A DNA stretch of 8,004 nt from Candidatus Rokubacteria bacterium RIFCSPLOWO2_02_FULL_72_37 (lineage in GTDB: Bacteria > Methylomirabilota > Methylomirabilia > Rokubacteriales > CSP1-6): assembly GCA_001790315.1 (NCBI GenBank), contig MGCE01000037.1:1-8004 (forward strand), written 5' to 3'. A program made the translations under genes and the position numbers. The notes under the pieces were generated by a model. It was not told where the DNA came from, made no database searches, and saw only the letters and a list, made by a program, of their open reading frames with translations. Below are positions 6,426-8,004 of the stretch, piece after piece (the first letter of the stretch is position 1; each line of letters begins with the position of its first letter).

Positions 6426-7240
6426 CGGACGAGTTCCGCCGGTGGCGCCCGTAACGCGCGCTCGCTGAAGAGATCGGGCGCGAGCTTGAGGTTGTAGCGC
6501 ACGTCGGCGAGCACCGCCTGCGTGGAGTGCCCGGTCTGGACGTTCTTCATGAGCCGCTTCGTCACGGTCCAGAGCCCCTGAACCTCGCGGACCTCCTCGG
6601 CCGTGAACACGCGCGCGAGCTCCCCGCGCCGGTCGTAGTACTCCTCCTTGAGCGGCAAGGCCGTCGCGCTGTCGACCCACGAGAGCTTGCGGCTGAAGTC
6701 GACGCTGCTGGCGTCCTTCGGCGTGCTCTCGACGACCCACGCCGCGCGCTCGCCCACACGCTCCTCGCGCACGAGCTTGTGGGTGTCCTCCTCGGGTTCG
6801 CGGCCCGAGATGTCCTCGTAGCTGAAGTCCGAGCCGGCGAAGCTCGAGCGCTTGTCGTTGGCCGCGATCCGGCGCACGAGCTTCAGCGCCGGCACGTAAA
6901 GCCACCGGTCGTCGTCCTTTCCGGGATACTTCCAGACCAGGAAGGTCATGTCCCGCACGTCCGGCGGGCGGTGGAAGTAGATGAAGTAGCGCTGCTCGCC
7001 GCCCTCCTGGACGTCTCTGCGCGTCATGGTGAGCTCACGCAGCCGCTCCTTGCCGTCACGGGAGACGAGGCGCATCGTCACCCTCGCGCGCATGTCCTCG
7101 CCCGGGTAGAACATCGCAAGGTGCGCACGCGCCATGATCTCGTCGGCGGTCGGCTGGGCGCCCGCGGGGCCGCCAGTCCCGAGCAGCGCCGTCCCCAGCG
7201 CGAGCGCCGTCAACCCGGTCGTGCGTCGTGTCAGAGCCAT
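6422..7240 (-). CDS. Outer membrane lipoprotein-sorting protein (LolA-like)
   Basis: Periplasmic protein of 272 residues. ATG at 7240 has GGGAGAG (7252-7246) 5 nt upstream and overlaps the end of the MMPL gene by 10 nt; its own stop overlaps the barrel gene's GTG by 4 nt. Seen: a signal peptide with an Arg-Arg pair and hydrophobic core, cleavage likely after AGA at residue 28; then ADEIMARA, a strand-rich half-barrel region with YFIYFHRPPDVRDMTFLVW (85-103), and the family signature DDRWLYVPALKLVRRI (110-125) followed by SSFAGSDFSYEDI (132-144). This is the LolA-like group usually annotated as outer membrane lipoprotein-sorting protein, which often sits next to MMPL transporters and barrel proteins. 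It has the half-barrel expected to bind a lipid or lipid-like ligand in the periplasm. True LolA function in lipoprotein sorting is not implied. Confidence 0.9.
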   Translation of the reverse strand: MALTRRTTGLTALALGTALLGTGGPAGAQPTADEIMARAHLAMFYPGEDMRARVTMRLVSRDGKERLRELTMTRRDVQEGGEQRYFIYFHRPPDVRDMTFLVWKYPGKDDDRWLYVPALKLVRRIAANDKRSSFAGSDFSYEDISGREPEEDTHKLVREERVGERAAWVVESTPKDASSVDFSRKLSWVDSATALPLKEEYYDRRGELARVFTAEEVREVQGLWTVTKRLMKNVQTGHSTQAVLADVRYNLKLAPDLFSERALRAPPAELVR

Positions 7241-8004
7241 CGCGTCTCTCCCGTGAGGATGCGCCGGCCGAGAGGGCTTCGCCCCAACAGTCCGGTGAGG
7301 GCCGGCATGAAGAAGATCGTCGCCACGAAGCTCCAGGCCATCAGCGAGGCGAAGAACAGTCCGACCGTCACGTAGGGTGTGAGCGTCGAGAGCCCGAGCG
7401 GCAGAAAACCGAGCGTGACGACGACGGCGTTCCGCGTGATGGCCTTCATCGGGAGATCGAAGGTTGCCGCCTGCGCCCGGCCGGGATCGCCGACCTCGCG
7501 CAGGGCCGTCCGGAAGCGCTGAAGGTAGTGGATCGCGAGGTCGATCGCGAGCCCGAGCGAGAGCGAGGCGCACACGGCGACCGGCATGTCGTAGTCCTTG
7601 CCCACGAGCCCGACGAGCCCGTAGGAGAACACGATCGCGACGGTGAGCGGGAGCATCGCGACCAGCCCGAGGAGCGCCGAGCGGAACATGAAGACCATGA
7701 GGAGGAACACGAAGACGAAGCTCCCGAGGACGGCCTCGAGCATGCCGCGCACCATGATCTTCTGCCAGATCACGTTGATGTAGGTGAGCCCGGACCACCG
7801 GAGCGTCGTGCCGGCGGGCGGCGGGCTCGTCCGCGCGAAGGCCCGGGCGGCGCGCTCCACACGCTCCATGTCCACGTTGTCCCCCCGTTTGAGCTGGACC
7901 CAGATCTGCGCCCGGCGCGCCTCGCTGTCGAGGAAGTTGTCGAGGTCCGTGGGCTTGCCGCTCGTGAGGAACAGGAACAGCTCCTGGCCGATGGCCTCCT
8001 GGCT
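7231..8004 (-). CDS. MMPL/RND-family transporter, C-terminal part (5' end cut)
   Basis: The frame is open to the window edge at 8004, so this is only the C-terminal 257 residues of a protein that is normally around 800 or more. Seen: the end of the second periplasmic domain (EAIGQELFLFLTSGKPTDLD, then RRAQIWVQLKRGD), a porter-domain segment, then about five membrane helices from about residue 94 on. The helix SLSLGLAIDLAIHYLQRFR carries the conserved Asp (Asp155 of the fragment) that matches the G-x-x-x-D-x-x-IH motif of MMPL/RND proteins. It ends in a short basic cytoplasmic tail. MMPL proteins use the proton gradient to move lipids, hopanoids or other hydrophobic molecules out of the inner membrane; this substrate is unknown. 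Its gene overlaps the LolA-like gene by 10 nt and probably heads or precedes this minus-strand operon. Confidence 0.92.
   Translation of the reverse strand, partial: SQEAIGQELFLFLTSGKPTDLDNFLDSEARRAQIWVQLKRGDNVDMERVERAARAFARTSPPPAGTTLRWSGLTYINVIWQKIMVRGMLEAVLGSFVFVFLLMVFMFRSALLGLVAMLPLTVAIVFSYGLVGLVGKDYDMPVAVCASLSLGLAIDLAIHYLQRFRTALREVGDPGRAQAATFDLPMKAITRNAVVVTLGFLPLGLSTLTPYVTVGLFFASLMAWSFVATIFFMPALTGLLGRSPLGRRILTGETRWL

Noticed and set aside
1..8004. CRISPR arrays, tRNA or rRNA genes, insertion sequences
   Set aside because: I saw no spaced direct repeats, no tRNA-like cloverleaf and no transposase or terminal repeats; almost all of the window is accounted for by protein genes.

Overview
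This is GC-rich bacterial DNA in which nearly every codon third position is G or C. It comes from a Gram-negative organism: there is an outer-membrane beta-barrel protein with a signal peptide and C-terminal Phe, a LolA-like periplasmic protein and an MMPL/RND membrane protein. The mix of Dpp-type ABC permeases, a YtcJ-like amidohydrolase and an MMPL/LolA-like/barrel operon resembles soil and groundwater lineages such as Rokubacteria/NC10 or deep-branching proteobacteria. That placement is an impression, not a test.

Left part (1-3504, + strand): the end of a DppB/OppB-type permease, a DppC/OppC-type permease overlapping it by 32 nt, and, 49 nt further on, a complete amidohydrolase of the metal-dependent amidohydrolase 3 (YtcJ-like) type. 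This looks like one operon that imports a small amide- or peptide-like compound and hydrolyses it. The substrate-binding protein and ATPases are not in view. A short gap (3505-3567) with a weak hairpin separates this operon from a convergent one.

Right part (8004-3568, - strand), in transcription order: an MMPL/RND-family protein (cut by the window edge), a LolA-like outer-membrane lipoprotein-sorting protein (10-nt overlap), an outer-membrane beta-barrel protein (GTGA 4-nt overlap), a 19-codon mini-gene with a very strong ribosome binding site, an FAD-dependent oxidoreductase of the sulfide:quinone oxidoreductase (SQR) / flavocytochrome c type, and a small membrane protein with a SHOCT domain. 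The first three form a plausible inner membrane-periplasm-outer membrane lipid or hydrophobic-compound transport route. The flavoprotein adds a membrane-bound redox step.

The most striking signal is in the flavoprotein. Its reading frame is interrupted by one TGA (4004-4002, codon 333), but the same frame then runs for 49 more codons. That segment has G/C at 48 of 49 third positions, looks like the normal C-terminal tail of the family (a GNFY-EP segment and a Trp-rich WLRRWF end), and stops 26 nt before the next gene. The TGA sits where relatives, as I recall them, carry the C-terminal redox cysteine. A perfect 6-bp hairpin with a G-starting loop begins 12 nt after it, close to the geometry of bacterial SECIS elements. 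This is a candidate selenocysteine-containing SQR-like enzyme. A Cys-to-stop mutation or a sequencing error are the competing explanations.
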